DNA of 64,000 nucleotides from Pseudomonas sp. Q11 (GCF_024494355.1 NZ_JAKNQY010000012.1:1-64000); one strand, 5' to 3'; positions 36,209 through 46,570 are shown, counted from the stretch's first letter. Notes: generated by a model not told the origin, from the sequence alone. A program made the numbers and translations.

Positions 36209-36573
36209 GGAAGATTCCCGGACATAACGGCTGGAACAGGCCGTGTGAAGAAAATTGAGCATGGCTGTGACCACAGCACCTGGCAAAACATTCACACGCC
36301 CGCTGGAAGTTTCGCACTGTCATAACCATAGCCGGTTACCGCTACACCTTATACAGACGCATCACGCAGCACCAACAGAAGAAATATCGGTTTTTTTCCA
36401 AGGATATGTCCCTGCCCGTCGGCGCGAGGATGGCCGCTGCCCCTCAAGCCTGATAAAATCGCGCGCCTTCGCAGACCGGCAATGGCTGGGCACCCGGAAT
36501 AATTCGTACAACGGTTATTCAATGGCCCCGGCGGTCGGTCGTTACCCAGAAATCCCCCCTAAAGGCCTGGATC
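36209..36573. other. Divergent promoter region between DUF2066 and purM
   Basis: No gene is seen in these 365 bases. A plausible -10, TGATAAAATCG (about 36450-36460), points towards purM, but no clear -35 or PurR-like site could be assigned. Confidence 0.35.
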
Positions 36574-37632
36574 ATGAGCAAGCAACCCTCCCTGAGCTAC
36601 AAGGACGCCGGTGTAGACATCGACGCCGGTGAAGCATTGGTCGAACGCATCAAGAGCGTCGCCAAGCGCACTGCGCGCCCGGAAGTCATGGGCGGCCTGG
36701 GCGGTTTCGGCGCCCTCTGCGAGATCCCGGCCGGCTACAAGCAACCGGTGCTGGTTTCGGGCACTGACGGCGTCGGCACCAAGCTGCGCCTGGCCCTGAA
36801 CCTGAACAAGCACGACAGCATCGGCATCGACCTGGTGGCCATGTGCGTGAACGACCTGGTGGTTTGCGGCGCCGAGCCGCTGTTCTTCCTCGACTACTAC
36901 GCCACCGGCAAACTGAACGTCGACACCGCCGCCCAGGTGGTAACCGGCATTGGCGCCGGCTGCGAGCTGTCCGGCTGCTCCCTGGTCGGCGGCGAAACCG
37001 CTGAAATGCCAGGCATGTACGAAGGCGAAGACTACGACCTGGCCGGCTTCTGCGTCGGCGTCGTGGAAAAAGCCGAAATCATCGACGGTTCGAAAGTCGC
37101 CGCTGGCGATGCCCTGCTCGCCCTGCCATCGTCCGGCCCGCACTCCAACGGTTATTCGCTGATCCGCAAGATCATCGAAGTCTCGGGCGCCGACATCGAA
37201 AACACCCAGCTCGACGGCAAGCCACTGGCCGACCTGCTGATGGCCCCGACCCGCATCTACGTCAAGCCGCTGCTCAAGCTGATCAAAGACACTGGCGCCG
37301 TCAAGGCCATGGCCCACATCACTGGCGGCGGCCTGCTGGACAACATCCCGCGCGTACTGCCAAAAGGCGCCCAGGCAGTGGTTGACGTGGCGAGCTGGAC
37401 CCGCCCGGCGGTGTTCGACTGGCTGCAAGAAAAAGGCAACGTCGATGAAACCGAAATGCACCGCGTGCTGAACTGCGGCGTAGGCATGGTCATCTGCGTA
37501 GCCCAGGAGCACGTTGAAACGGCTCTGAATGTACTGCGTGAAGCCGGCGAGCAACCTTGGGTCATCGGCCAGATCAGCACCGCAGCCGAAGGCGCTGCCC
37601 AGGTCGAGCTGAAGAACCTTAAGGCTCACTGA
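36574..37632 (+). CDS. purM: Phosphoribosylformylglycinamidine cyclo-ligase
   Basis: A 352-residue AIR synthase with [20 protein letters not shown] at the start, the glycine-rich [17 protein letters not shown] and the active-site [32 protein letters not shown]. It closes the imidazole ring in purine synthesis. The stop overlaps the purN start as TGATG. Confidence 0.97.
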   Translation: MSKQPSLSYKDAGVDIDAGEALVERIKSVAKRTARPEVMGGLGGFGALCEIPAGYKQPVLVSGTDGVGTKLRLALNLNKHDSIGIDLVAMCVNDLVVCGAEPLFFLDYYATGKLNVDTAAQVVTGIGAGCELSGCSLVGGETAEMPGMYEGEDYDLAGFCVGVVEKAEIIDGSKVAAGDALLALPSSGPHSNGYSLIRKIIEVSGADIENTQLDGKPLADLLMAPTRIYVKPLLKLIKDTGAVKAMAHITGGGLLDNIPRVLPKGAQAVVDVASWTRPAVFDWLQEKGNVDETEMHRVLNCGVGMVICVAQEHVETALNVLREAGEQPWVIGQISTAAEGAAQVELKNLKAH

Positions 37633-38294
37633 TGCAAGAGCAGATGCCTGCAACCTGTGATGTCGTGGTGCTGTTGTCCGGCACCGGCAGCAACTTGCAG
37701 GCCCTGATCGACAGCACGCGGACCGGTGATAGCCCGGTCCGTATCCGCGCGGTGATTTCCAACCGCGCCGATGCGTACGGCCTGCAACGCGCCAGGGATG
37801 CGGGTATCGACACCCGCGTCCTGGATCACAAAGCGTTCGATGGCCGCGAAGCCTTCGACGCCGCGCTGATCGAACAGATTGACATGTTCAATCCGCACCT
37901 GGTGGTACTGGCCGGCTTCATGCGCATCCTCAGCGCCGGCTTCGTGCGTCACTACCAGGGCCGCCTGTTCAATATCCATCCATCGCTGCTGCCCAAATAC
38001 AAAGGGTTACACACTCACCAGCGCGCGCTGGAGGCCGGAGACACGGAGCATGGCTGCTCGGTGCACTTCGTCACCGAGGAACTCGATGGCGGACCACTGG
38101 TCGTACAGGCAGTAATACCGGTAGAGTTGCACGACACGCCGCAAAGCCTGGCCCAACGGGTTCACGCCCGGGAACACCAGATCTACCCGATGGCCGTGCG
38201 TTGGTTTGCCGAAGGCCGGCTGACCCTCGACGATCGCGGTGCCTCACTGGACGGCCAGTTGCTCGCCGCCAGCGGCCATTTGATTCGATACTAG
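37632..38294 (+). CDS. purN: Phosphoribosylglycinamide formyltransferase 1
   Basis: A 220-residue transformylase with VLLSGTGSNLQALID (phosphate loop), the catalytic asparagine/histidine in FNIHPSLLPKYKGLHTHQRAL and the aspartate in VTEELDGGPLVVQA. It uses 10-formyltetrahydrofolate. A start at 37644 (MPATCDV) would be closer to the common length, but the 37632 start is coupled to purM. Confidence 0.96.
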   Translation: MQEQMPATCDVVVLLSGTGSNLQALIDSTRTGDSPVRIRAVISNRADAYGLQRARDAGIDTRVLDHKAFDGREAFDAALIEQIDMFNPHLVVLAGFMRILSAGFVRHYQGRLFNIHPSLLPKYKGLHTHQRALEAGDTEHGCSVHFVTEELDGGPLVVQAVIPVELHDTPQSLAQRVHAREHQIYPMAVRWFAEGRLTLDDRGASLDGQLLAASGHLIRY

Positions 38295-38302
38295 GAGATT
38301 TT

Positions 38303-39016
38303 ATGCGTCGCGCCCTGCTCTTCGCTTGCGCTCTGCTTGCCCTGCCCCTGGCACAGGCCGCAGACCTTCAACCGTTCTCCGCCAGCTACACCGCCGACTG
38401 GAAACAGCTGCCCATGAGCGGCACCGCCGAGCGTAGCCTGACCAAAGAAGCCAACGGCACCTGGAAGCTGAGCTTCAAGGCTTCGATGATGATCGCCAGC
38501 CTGACGGAAGAAAGCACGCTGACCCTGGACAAGGACACCCTGCTGCCACAGTCCTACCACTTTGAGCGTGGCGGCTTGGGCAAGTCCAAGAAAGCCGACC
38601 TGGACTTCGACTGGAACACCAAGATGGTCACCGGCACCGATCGCGGCGATCCGGTCAAACTGCCACTCAACCGTGGCATGGTCGATAAATCCACTTATCA
38701 GTTAGCCCTGCAACACGACGTAGCGGCCGGCAAGAAAAGCATGAGCTATCAGGTTGTCGATGATGGCGAAGTCGACACTTATGACTTCCGCGTCCTGGGC
38801 TCGGAGACAGTCGACACCAAGGCCGGCCAGATCGAAGCGATCAAGGTCGAGCGCGTACGCGACCCGACAAAAAGCAAACGCATCACTGTGCTCTGGTTCG
38901 CCAAGGACTGGGATTACCTGCTGGTGCGCTTGCAACAGGTCGAGACCGACGGCAAGGAGTACAACATCATGCTCCAGGACGGTACGGTTAACGGCAAGGC
39001 TGTCAAAGGCAGCTGA
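38303..39016 (+). CDS. DUF3108 domain protein, exported
   Basis: A 237-residue protein with signal peptide MRRALLFACALLALPLAQAA and a beta-rich DUF3108 body (LQPFSASYTADWKQLPMSGTAERSLTKE; later VLGSETVDTKAGQIEAIKVERV). AGGAG precedes ATG 38303, eight bases after the purN stop, so it is cotranscribed. Periplasmic; function unknown. Confidence 0.82.
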   Translation: MRRALLFACALLALPLAQAADLQPFSASYTADWKQLPMSGTAERSLTKEANGTWKLSFKASMMIASLTEESTLTLDKDTLLPQSYHFERGGLGKSKKADLDFDWNTKMVTGTDRGDPVKLPLNRGMVDKSTYQLALQHDVAAGKKSMSYQVVDDGEVDTYDFRVLGSETVDTKAGQIEAIKVERVRDPTKSKRITVLWFAKDWDYLLVRLQQVETDGKEYNIMLQDGTVNGKAVKGS

Positions 39017-39033
39017 TCGACGCCGATATCAAG

Positions 39034-39062
39034 AAAAGCCCCGCCAAATGCGGGGCTTTTTT
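39034..39062 (+). terminator. Rho-independent terminator of purM-purN-DUF3108
   Basis: AAAAGCCCCGC and GCGGGGCTTTT pair across a CAAAT loop and are followed by more T residues. Confidence 0.93.
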
Positions 39063-39126
39063 ATGCGCGAATTTCCTGAACACTAAAACTGCACCCGCAC
39101 AAAGTTAACCTGTGGAAGATGAATCG

Positions 39127-39214
39127 GTGGAAGCGAGCCTGCTCGCGATAGCGGTAGGTCAGCCGGCATCGGTATTGACTGATACACCGCTATCGCGAGC
39201 AGGCTCGCTCCCAC
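39127..39214. repeat. REPIN
   Basis: REP units in inverted orientation, the left one with a single-base defect (TGGAAGCG in place of TGGGAGCG), lie in a 368-base gap that otherwise contains only the upstream region of the next small gene. Confidence 0.85.
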
Positions 39215-39430
39215 AAGGTGACTGCCCCGACATTTCCCCCCCAAAAACATGAAACCTTCTTCATGAAAACCACCTGCGACCGAATGCCGCGCATTGCCTG
39301 CCCTGCAGGATGATTGAGTTTTTCATGAAATTTTCTTAACGGACCAAGCATTTACTTAGCCGGCTACCAAAATCTATAACAAAGTCCTGCACACGCCTTG
39401 CTGCAGATAACAGAGATTGGAGCTTGCAAG

Positions 39431-39625
39431 ATGACTGTGAAAGTAACTGAACGCGATGACGCTCACATGTCCCATGAAGGTATTGCCGCCGGCATCCGCA
39501 TCTGGGATGTGCATCAACAGGATTTGCTGGTGGGAATGTTCCACTCCGAGACGGACGCCAATAGCTACAAGGTCGAGCTGGAATGCCAGGAAAGGCAGCG
39601 CTCGCTTGAGATGGCAGAATCCTGA
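39431..39625 (+). CDS. Conserved small hypothetical protein, 64 residues
   Basis: MTVKVTERDDAHMSHEGIAAGIRIWDVHQQDLLVGMFHSETDANSYKVELECQERQRSLEMAES is compact, acidic, soluble and without a recognised motif. GGAG lies nine bases before the ATG, and the AT-rich stretch upstream looks like a promoter. Probably a real gene that stands alone between a REPIN and a short REP. Confidence 0.65.
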   Translation: MTVKVTERDDAHMSHEGIAAGIRIWDVHQQDLLVGMFHSETDANSYKVELECQERQRSLEMAES

Positions 39626-39645
39626 ACGATAGAAACCTCATGGGC

Positions 39646-39672
39646 CTGTGGGAGCAAAGCTTGCTCCCACAG
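39646..39672. repeat. Short REP palindrome
   Basis: CTGTGGGAGCAA and TTGCTCCCACAG around AGC form a near-perfect hairpin after the 64-aa gene. Confidence 0.8.
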
Positions 39673-39737
39673 CTCCCACAGTTTTCCTGAAGACCTCTGC
39701 AGATGCTCCAGGTTTTGTGCTTAGCTGGGTGTCCGAC

Positions 39738-40277
39738 TTACCACATCAAATCATCAGGGATTTGATACGCCGCATACGGATCATCAGCATCCACTTCTTC
39801 GGTCTGGGTATTGAGCTGCACGATGCGCTTAGGGTCGCGCTCCTGGATTTTCAGGGCCGCTTCGCGCGGGATCACTTCGTAGCCGCCGGCATGATGGACG
39901 ATCGCCAGCGAGCCGCTGCTCAACTTGTTGCGCATCAAGGTATTGGCCGAAATGCGCTTGACCTTCTTGTCGTCGACAAAGTTGTAATAGTCCTCGGTCG
40001 TCAGTTTCGGCAAACGCGAGACTTCGATCAATTGCTTGATCTGCGCGGCGCGGGCTTTCTGCTCGACCTTTTCCTGCTGCTGACGGTTGAGTTCCTGATC
40101 GCGCTTGACCTTCTCGGCCATCGCCTCCTGGGCGGCACGCTGCTGGGAGTCATCCAGTTCGATCTGGCCCTTGTGGGCCAGGCGCTGCTGTTTCTGTTTC
40201 TCTTTGCCGACCTGCTTGGCCTGCTTTTGGTTGACCAGCCCTGCTTTGAGCAACTGGTCGCGAAGGGAAAGGCTCAT
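39738..40277 (-). CDS. DUF2058 family protein
   Basis: A 179-residue, highly charged protein starting MSLSLRDQLLKAGLVNQKQAKQVGKEKQKQQ, with a long coiled coil (about residues 15-90) and a C-terminal globular part (TTEDYYNFVDDKKVKRISANTLMRNKL...). YaiL/DUF2058-like, possibly nucleic-acid associated; function unknown. It lies 26 bases after mazG on the same strand. Confidence 0.83.
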   Translation of the reverse strand: MSLSLRDQLLKAGLVNQKQAKQVGKEKQKQQRLAHKGQIELDDSQQRAAQEAMAEKVKRDQELNRQQQEKVEQKARAAQIKQLIEVSRLPKLTTEDYYNFVDDKKVKRISANTLMRNKLSSGSLAIVHHAGGYEVIPREAALKIQERDPKRIVQLNTQTEEVDADDPYAAYQIPDDLMW

Positions 40278-40303
40278 GGTGCTTACTCACTTAGGCAACG
40301 GCC

Positions 40304-41137
40304 TCAGCCACAGCTGGGCAAATTCTTTTCCTGACGTTTGGCTTCGCCCCATAAGGCGTCCAACTCTTCGAGGGTGCAATCTTCCATGGGACGGTGGGTG
40401 TCGCGCAATGCCTGTTCGATAAATCGGAAACGTCGCTCGAATTTCCCATTGGCGTCACGCAGGGCCGTTTCCGGGTCGATCTTCAAATGCCGGGCCAGAT
40501 TCACCACGCTGAACAGCAGGTCGCCAATCTCGTCGCTGATGGCCAGCGGCTCATTGTCAGCCATGGCCTCGAGCACTTCGTCCAGCTCCTCTCGGACCTT
40601 GTCGAGCACCGGCAAGGGACCTGGCCAGTCAAAACCGACCTGTCCCGCACGCTTTTGCAGCTTCGCCGCACGGGACAGCGCTGGTAGCGCCACGGGCACA
40701 TCGTCGAGCAGTGACAACTGCTCGGGCGCAGCGGATTTCTCGGCCCGTTCCTCGGCCTTGATTGCTTCCCAGCGTTGCTTGACCTGCTCTTCGTTCAGTC
40801 GTGGCAAGTCCATGGGCGCATACAGATCACCGGTAGGGAACACATGGGGGTGTCGACGGATCAGCTTGCGGGTAATGCTGTCGACCACACCGGCGAATTC
40901 GAAGCGATTCTCCTCACGGGCCAACTGGCTGTAATACACCACCTGAAACAACAGGTCACCCAGCTCACCCTGTAAGTGATCGAAGTCGCCGCGCTCGATG
41001 GCATCGGCCACTTCATAGGCTTCCTCCAGAGTATGGGGGACGATGGTCGCGTAGGTCTGCTTGATATCCCACGGGCAGCCGTACTGCGGGTCGCGCAGGC
41101 GGTTCATCAGGTGGAGCAGGTCTTCAAGGCTGTACAT
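40304..41137 (-). CDS. mazG: Nucleoside triphosphate pyrophosphohydrolase
   Basis: A 277-residue protein with two MazG domains: the first starts YSLEDLLHLMNRLRDPQYGCPWDIKQTY with EEAYEVADAIERGDFDHLQGELGDLLFQVVYYS (the EExxE...ExxD metal site), the second REELDEVLEAMADN...DEIGDLLFSVVNLARHL. It degrades aberrant NTPs and is known to modulate ppGpp stress in other bacteria. It follows relA but a strong hairpin lies between them. ATG 41137 is preferred to TTG 41140. Confidence 0.95.
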   Translation of the reverse strand: MYSLEDLLHLMNRLRDPQYGCPWDIKQTYATIVPHTLEEAYEVADAIERGDFDHLQGELGDLLFQVVYYSQLAREENRFEFAGVVDSITRKLIRRHPHVFPTGDLYAPMDLPRLNEEQVKQRWEAIKAEERAEKSAAPEQLSLLDDVPVALPALSRAAKLQKRAGQVGFDWPGPLPVLDKVREELDEVLEAMADNEPLAISDEIGDLLFSVVNLARHLKIDPETALRDANGKFERRFRFIEQALRDTHRPMEDCTLEELDALWGEAKRQEKNLPSCG

Positions 41138-41191
41138 CAATCCATCTCATCACAAATCACCCTGTGGGAAATAATCCAATAGAAGCAAGCC

Positions 41192-41268
41192 TGTGGTGAG
41201 AGAGCCTGTGGGAGCAAAGCTTGCTCCCACAGGCTCTCTCACCACAAGGCTCTCTCACCACATTTTTT
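41192..41268. repeat. 26-bp perfect inverted repeat with direct repeat, relA-mazG gap
   Basis: Arms at 41192-41217 and 41221-41246 are exact complements around AGC. The core is the short REP (GTGGGAGCAA/TTGCTCCCAC), extended on both sides by GGTGAGAGAGCC / GGCTCTCTCACC. GGCTCTCTCACCACA is then repeated directly (41248-41262) and followed by six T. Confidence 0.9.
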
Positions 41269-41284
41269 GGACTGCGCCTGACCT

Positions 41285-43531
41285 TTAACCCGGCGTCCGA
41301 TTACGCCGGGTCTCGATGATGTTTGGCAACTGGGAAATCCGTCCCAGCAACCGCCCCAGCGCGTCCAATCCCGGAATCTCGATGGTCAGGGACATCAGTG
41401 CCGTGTTGTCTTCCTTGTTCGAACGGGTGTTGACCGCCAACACGTTGATCCGCTCGTTCAGCAACACCTGGGACACGTCACGCAGCAGACCGGAACGGTC
41501 GTAGGCGCGGATGATAATGTCCACCGGATAGGTGAGCACCGGCACCGGGCCCCAACTGACCTGGATGATCCGCTCCGGCTCACGGCCGGCCAGTTGCAGC
41601 ACCGAAGCACAGTCCTGGCGGTGAATGCTCACGCCACGGCCTTGGGTGATGTAGCCGACGATCGCATCCCCAGGCAACGGCTGGCAGCAGCCGGCCATCT
41701 GGGTCATCAGGTTGCCCACGCCCTGGATCTGGATATCGCCGCGCTTGCCTGGCTTGTAGCCGGTGGCCTTGCGCGGGATCAGTTCCAACTGTTCGTTGCC
41801 ACGCTCCGGCTCCACCAGTTGCTGGGCCAGGTTGACCAGTTGCGCCAGGCGCAAGTCGCCGGCACCGAGGGCGGCGAACATGTCTTCGGCGGTTTTCATG
41901 TTGGCCTTTTCGGCCAGCTTGTCGAAATCCACCTGCGGCAGGCCCAGGCGACTGAGTTCGCGCTCGAGCAGGGTCTTGCCGGCGGCAACGTTCTGGTCGC
42001 GAGCCTGCAGCTTGAACCAGTGAACGATTTTTGCCCGCGCTCGCGATGTGGTGATGTAGCCCAGGTTCGGGTTCAGCCAGTCGCGGCTCGGTGTGCCGTG
42101 TTTACTGGTGATGATCTCGACCTGCTCACCGGTTTGCAGGCTGTAGTTGAGCGGCACGATCCGCCCGTTGATCTTGGCGCCACGGCAGTTGTGACCGATC
42201 TCGGTGTGGACGCGATAGGCAAAGTCCAGCGGCGTGGCGCCCTTGGGCAGGTCGATGGCGTGGCCGTCGGGGGTGAAGATGTAGACCCGATCCGGTTCGA
42301 TATCGACCCGCAATTGTTCGGCCAGACCGCCGATGTCACCCAGTTCTTCATGCCACTCGAGCACCTGACGTAGCCAGGAGATTTTCTCTTCGTAATGGTT
42401 GGAGCCCGACTTGACGTCCGTGCCCTTGTATTTCCAATGGGCGCAAACCCCCAGCTCGGCTTCCTCGTGCATGGCGTGGGTGCGAATCTGCACTTCCAGC
42501 ACCTTGCCCTCCGGGCCGATCACCGCCGTGTGCAGCGAGCGATAGCCGTTTTCCTTCGGGTTGGCGATGTAGTCGTCGAACTCCTTGGGAATGTGCCGCC
42601 ACAAGGTGTGCACGATACCCAGCGCGGTATAGCAGTCGCGCATTTCCGGCACCAGTACGCGAACGGCGCGAACGTCGTAGATCTGGCTGAATTCCAGCCC
42701 CTTGCGCTGCATTTTGCGCCAGATCGAATAGATGTGTTTGGCCCGGCCGCTGATGTCGGCCTCCACACCGGTGGCCTGCAATTCTTCCCTCAACTGGGTC
42801 ATCACATCCGTGATGAAACGCTCGCGATCCAGACGCCGCTCATGCAGCAACTTGGCGATCTGTTTGTACTGGTCGGGCTCCAGGTAGCGGAAGGACAGGT
42901 CCTCCAGCTCCCACTTGATATGGCCGATGCCAAGACGGTGGGCCAGGGGCGCGTAGATGTCGAACACTTCCCGGGCGACGCGGTTGCGCTTTTCGTCGTC
43001 GGCGGATTTCACGGCACGGATCGCGCAGGTTCGTTCGGCCAGTTTGATCAGTGCGACGCGCACGTCGTCGACCATGGCCACCAGCATCTTGCGCAGGTTC
43101 TCCACTTGGCCCTGGGTGCCCAGGACCATGGACTGGCGCGGACTGAGACTGGCACTGATAGCTGCCATGCGCAGTACACCGTCGATCAGCTTGGCGACCA
43201 CGGTACCGAAGCGCTGGCTGACCACCGGCAATTGGATCTGCCCTTCGCGCACGCCGCGGTACAGCACCGCGGCCACCAGGGAATCCTGATCGAGCTTGAG
43301 GTCGGCGAGAATCTCGGCGATCTCAAGGCCCGTCTGAAAACTCGAGGTGCCTTCGGACCAGAGGTTCTTCGCCGCGTTGTGTTGCTGTTCCGCCTCACGA
43401 GCGAACTCGCAGGCTTCTTTCAAGGCTTCGCGATCCAGTGCCGTGTCGATACTGACCGCGTGATCGAGCCAAGCCTCGAGATTGATACTGCCGTCGGTGT
43501 TGATCGGCTGGTGTGCTCTCACCTGTACCAT
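41285..43531 (-). CDS. relA: (p)ppGpp synthetase RelA
   Basis: A 748-residue stringent-response enzyme. The N-terminal hydrolase-like domain has lost its HD pair (AAVLYRGVREG), as in RelA rather than SpoT. The synthetase domain shows GRAKHIYSIWRKMQRK and YDVRAVRVLV; TGS (VYIFTPDGHAIDLPKGATPLDFAYRVHTEIGH), zinc-finger (MTQMAGCCQPLPGD) and ACT domains follow. It makes (p)ppGpp on stalled ribosomes. GGAAGG precedes ATG. It lies downstream of rlmD. Confidence 0.96.
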   Translation of the reverse strand: MVQVRAHQPINTDGSINLEAWLDHAVSIDTALDREALKEACEFAREAEQQHNAAKNLWSEGTSSFQTGLEIAEILADLKLDQDSLVAAVLYRGVREGQIQLPVVSQRFGTVVAKLIDGVLRMAAISASLSPRQSMVLGTQGQVENLRKMLVAMVDDVRVALIKLAERTCAIRAVKSADDEKRNRVAREVFDIYAPLAHRLGIGHIKWELEDLSFRYLEPDQYKQIAKLLHERRLDRERFITDVMTQLREELQATGVEADISGRAKHIYSIWRKMQRKGLEFSQIYDVRAVRVLVPEMRDCYTALGIVHTLWRHIPKEFDDYIANPKENGYRSLHTAVIGPEGKVLEVQIRTHAMHEEAELGVCAHWKYKGTDVKSGSNHYEEKISWLRQVLEWHEELGDIGGLAEQLRVDIEPDRVYIFTPDGHAIDLPKGATPLDFAYRVHTEIGHNCRGAKINGRIVPLNYSLQTGEQVEIITSKHGTPSRDWLNPNLGYITTSRARAKIVHWFKLQARDQNVAAGKTLLERELSRLGLPQVDFDKLAEKANMKTAEDMFAALGAGDLRLAQLVNLAQQLVEPERGNEQLELIPRKATGYKPGKRGDIQIQGVGNLMTQMAGCCQPLPGDAIVGYITQGRGVSIHRQDCASVLQLAGREPERIIQVSWGPVPVLTYPVDIIIRAYDRSGLLRDVSQVLLNERINVLAVNTRSNKEDNTALMSLTIEIPGLDALGRLLGRISQLPNIIETRRNRTPG

Positions 43532-43631
43532 CTTTACATACCTTCCCTATGACGCAGATTCAATGCGTCAACAACGCTGACCTTCGTTGCCCGTGTCCCC
43601 GCCCAGGGCTATGGCGGTTGGCACGAACGGG

Positions 43632-45002
43632 TCAGTCGGACAAGCCATCCTGGCTCGCTTCAAATAACGCCATGGCCTCGACATGCGCCGTCTGAGGAAA
43701 CATATCGAGAATCCCGGCACGTTTTAACCGGTAGCCCTGCTTGATCAATTCGACCGTGTCCCGGGCCAAAGTTGCCGGGTTGCACGATACGTATACCAAC
43801 CGCCTGGCGCCCAGGGATGCCAGTTTGCGCACCACCTCGAAAGCACCGTCGCGGGGTGGGTCCAAGAGTACCGCAGAAAAGCCTTCGCCGACCCATTCGG
43901 CACCCGACAACGGCTGGGATAAATCGGCCTGAAAAAAGGCAGTGTTATTCAAATTGTTGCTGACGGCGTTGGCCGCCGCGCGGTCCACCATGGCCTGTAC
44001 ACCTTCCACCGCCACCACTTGGCGCACAGCCTTGGCCAGGGGCAAGGCAAAGTTGCCCAGACCGCAGAACAAGTCCAGCACCCGCTCCTCGGCTCGGGGG
44101 GCGAGCCAATCCAGCGCCTGGGCCACCATCGCCTCGTTGACCCCGGCGTTGACCTGGATGAAATCCCCCGGCCGGTAAGCCAGCTCCAGGTCCCAGGCCT
44201 CAAGGCGATAACCCAGCGTCTGTCCCGGTTCGACCGGCTGCGGCTCGCCTTCACCTTGCAGCCACAACTGGGCTTGGTGGGCGGCGCAGAAATCCTTGAG
44301 GATCGTCAGGTCTGGTGCCGACAGTGGCGACATGTGCCGCAGCAACACCGCCATGGACGAGCCAGCGAACAATTCCACATGCCCCAGCGCCTGGGGTTTG
44401 CTCAGGCGACGGAGCATGTCCGGCAAGCGCTTCATGATCGGTTGCAAGGGCTGTACCAGTACCGGGCAATCGCCGATGGCCACGATGTCCTGGCTGCCGA
44501 CAGCACGAAAGCCGACCTCAAGCTTTTTCGCCTTCTGGTCCCAGCGCACCGCCACCCGGGCACGACGCCGGTAACCGAGTTCCGGCCCGCTCAATGGCGC
44601 GGCCCATTCATCCGGTTCCACCCCGGCGACCCGCGACAACTGCTCGGCGAGCATGCGCTGTTTCAGGGCGAGCTGTTCGTTGTGGGGCAAATGCTGGACG
44701 CTGCAACCGCCGCAACGACCGGCATGGACGCACGGCGCCGCACGGCGTAGCTCACTGGACAGGAACACTCGCTCAGTGCGGGCCTCGACCACTTTGCCAT
44801 GAGCCCCAAGCACCCGCACCTCGACCTCTTCGCCGGCCAGGGCACCGATCACGAACCAGGTGCGTCCGTCCAGAAAGGCAATGCCCCGACCATCGTTGGC
44901 CAAGCGTTCGATGGTCAAGCGCTGTTTCTTTCCGGTGGGCACCTGCGGAGCCCGGCTTCCGCCGCTGGGCTGGAAGCGCAGACCTCTTTCTTGCTTGGCC
45001 AT
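43632..45002 (-). CDS. rlmD: 23S rRNA (uracil-1939-C5)-methyltransferase
   Basis: A 456-residue enzyme: TRAM domain at the start ([31 protein letters not shown]), an iron-sulfur cysteine set ([13 protein letters not shown] plus a later cysteine), SAM motif [16 protein letters not shown] and the catalytic cysteine in [13 protein letters not shown]. It methylates U1939 of 23S rRNA. ATG overlaps the cysM stop as TGATG. Confidence 0.95.
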   Translation of the reverse strand: MAKQERGLRFQPSGGSRAPQVPTGKKQRLTIERLANDGRGIAFLDGRTWFVIGALAGEEVEVRVLGAHGKVVEARTERVFLSSELRRAAPCVHAGRCGGCSVQHLPHNEQLALKQRMLAEQLSRVAGVEPDEWAAPLSGPELGYRRRARVAVRWDQKAKKLEVGFRAVGSQDIVAIGDCPVLVQPLQPIMKRLPDMLRRLSKPQALGHVELFAGSSMAVLLRHMSPLSAPDLTILKDFCAAHQAQLWLQGEGEPQPVEPGQTLGYRLEAWDLELAYRPGDFIQVNAGVNEAMVAQALDWLAPRAEERVLDLFCGLGNFALPLAKAVRQVVAVEGVQAMVDRAAANAVSNNLNNTAFFQADLSQPLSGAEWVGEGFSAVLLDPPRDGAFEVVRKLASLGARRLVYVSCNPATLARDTVELIKQGYRLKRAGILDMFPQTAHVEAMALFEASQDGLSD

Positions 45003-45904
45003 CAGTTAGGCGCGTCGAAAATGCCGGTCGACAGGTAACGGTCGCCACGGTCACAGATGATCGCGACGATCACCGCATTCTCCACTTCCTTGGACAAGCG
45101 CAGCATGCCCGCCACGGCGCCGCCCGAAGACACGCCGCAAAAGATGCCCTCTTCACGGGCCAGACGACGGGTGATGTCCTCGGCCTCGCTCTGGGCCATG
45201 TCGATAATGCGGTCCACGCGGTCGGCCTGGTAGATCTTCGGCAGATATTCCTCGGGCCAGCGACGGATACCGGGGATGGCCGCGCCTTCCATCGGTTGCA
45301 GGCCGATGATCTGCACGTTCGGGTTCTGTTCTTTCAAATAGCGCGAGGTGCCCATGATGGTGCCGGTGGTGCCCATCGAGCTGACGAAATGGGTGATGGT
45401 GCCATCGGTCTGGCGCCAGATCTCGGGACCGGTGGTGGTGTAGTGGGCTTCGGGATTATCACCGTTGGCGAACTGGTCGAGCACCTTGCCGCGACCCTCG
45501 GCTTGCATGCGTTCGGCCAGGTCCCGTGCGCCTTCCATGCCTTCGTCTTTGCTCACCAGGATCAGTTCGGCGCCATAGGCGGTCATCGCGGCCTTGCGCT
45601 CGGCACTGGAGTTATCGGGCATGATCAGGATCATCTTGTAGCCCTTGATCGCCGCCGCCATGGCCAGGGCGATGCCGGTGTTACCGGATGTCGCCTCGAT
45701 CAGCGTATCGCCGGGCCGGATCTGCCCACGCAATTCGCCACGGGTGAGCATCGACAGCGCCGGTCGGTCCTTGACCGAACCCGCCGGGTTATTCCCTTCG
45801 AGCTTGAGCAAAAGCGTATTGCTGGTCACGCCGGGGAGGCGCTGCAAACGAACCAGCGGAGTGTTGCCGACGCAATCGGCGATAGTGGGGTACTGCACGG
45901 TCAT
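45002..45904 (-). CDS. cysM: Cysteine synthase B
   Basis: A 300-residue PLP enzyme with [12 protein letters not shown], the PLP lysine in [32 protein letters not shown] and [16 protein letters not shown]. It makes cysteine or S-sulfocysteine from O-acetylserine. ATG 45904 is the conserved start ([18 protein letters not shown]); the longer frame to 45970 lacks support. Confidence 0.95.
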   Translation of the reverse strand: MTVQYPTIADCVGNTPLVRLQRLPGVTSNTLLLKLEGNNPAGSVKDRPALSMLTRGELRGQIRPGDTLIEATSGNTGIALAMAAAIKGYKMILIMPDNSSAERKAAMTAYGAELILVSKDEGMEGARDLAERMQAEGRGKVLDQFANGDNPEAHYTTTGPEIWRQTDGTITHFVSSMGTTGTIMGTSRYLKEQNPNVQIIGLQPMEGAAIPGIRRWPEEYLPKIYQADRVDRIIDMAQSEAEDITRRLAREEGIFCGVSSGGAVAGMLRLSKEVENAVIVAIICDRGDRYLSTGIFDAPN

Positions 45905-46306
45905 GGCGTATTCGCAATCCGGACTGCGGGGGCGCCTATCATACCGGCAAACCTTGCCAGGCCATATCACGCAAAGTGTGGTGGTTATGGCTTATGGGAA
46001 TAAGCGAGGCGGAAGTCGAGGGCGCGACTGGGTGGGGGCGCTTGTCTCCTCACCACCGGATCCGCGCGCACGATGCTCAGGCCCATGTAGTCGATCCCGC
46101 ACTCCATACAACCCTTTTCCTACAGGCCTGAGCGCTCAAATCATGCATGCATATCTGTTGTAAGTATCGTCTGTAGGCACTCTTCCTGTCTGTTTGTGGG
46201 TTCTTTCCTTTTATATCGACGACCAAGCGTTTAAAGCTATCTGGCTTTGCTACGTGTTCTTTACAGTCGCCCCGCTAAACGTATTAGTAGGTGTTGAGCA
46301 ATAACG
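45905..46306. other. 402-base gap with possible operators before the small HTH gene
   Basis: No gene recognised. CCTACAG (46119-46125) and CTGTAGG (46171-46177) form a spaced inverted repeat around the palindrome ATGCATGCAT (46143-46152). These could be sites for the following regulator. The left end holds the cysM promoter, not resolved. Confidence 0.35.
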
Positions 46307-46570
46307 ATGGTCGACGCGAAACAAAAAAATCCACAGCCCAGCACGCGGCGGACTTGCGGGCAACGCTTACGCAACTTATTGGAAGAGTACGGCATCTCTC
46401 ACTCGACTTTTGCCGAGGTGCTAGGTATCAGCCCTCAATGCCTGACTAATTGGAGAGTGCGGGGTGTACCTCGGCTGCGGGTGGAGCATTTAGCACGTTT
46501 GCTGAGTGTCAGCGAAGTGTGGCTGGCGACTGGGGTGGGCGAGCGGACACGTGGCCTACATCGGGAGTAG
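46307..46570 (+). CDS. Small Cro/CI-type helix-turn-helix protein
   Basis: An 87-residue protein with one HTH: CGQRLRNLLEEYGISHSTFAEVLGISPQCLTNWRVRGVPRLRVEHLARLLSVSEVWLATGVG (residues 17-78), resembling N-terminal domains of CI-like phage repressors and lacking a cleavage/dimer domain. No strong ribosome site. It stands between cysM and a decayed ABC gene in an AT-richer patch, so it may be a leftover of transferred DNA. Confidence 0.7.
   Translation: MVDAKQKNPQPSTRRTCGQRLRNLLEEYGISHSTFAEVLGISPQCLTNWRVRGVPRLRVEHLARLLSVSEVWLATGVGERTRGLHRE

Noticed and set aside
42395..43552. 385-residue plus-strand frame opposite relA
   Set aside because: Antisense composition; relA is unambiguous.
46307..46570. 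Prophage repressor of a resident phage
   Set aside because: No integrase, structural or lysis genes are near; at most a remnant of transferred DNA.
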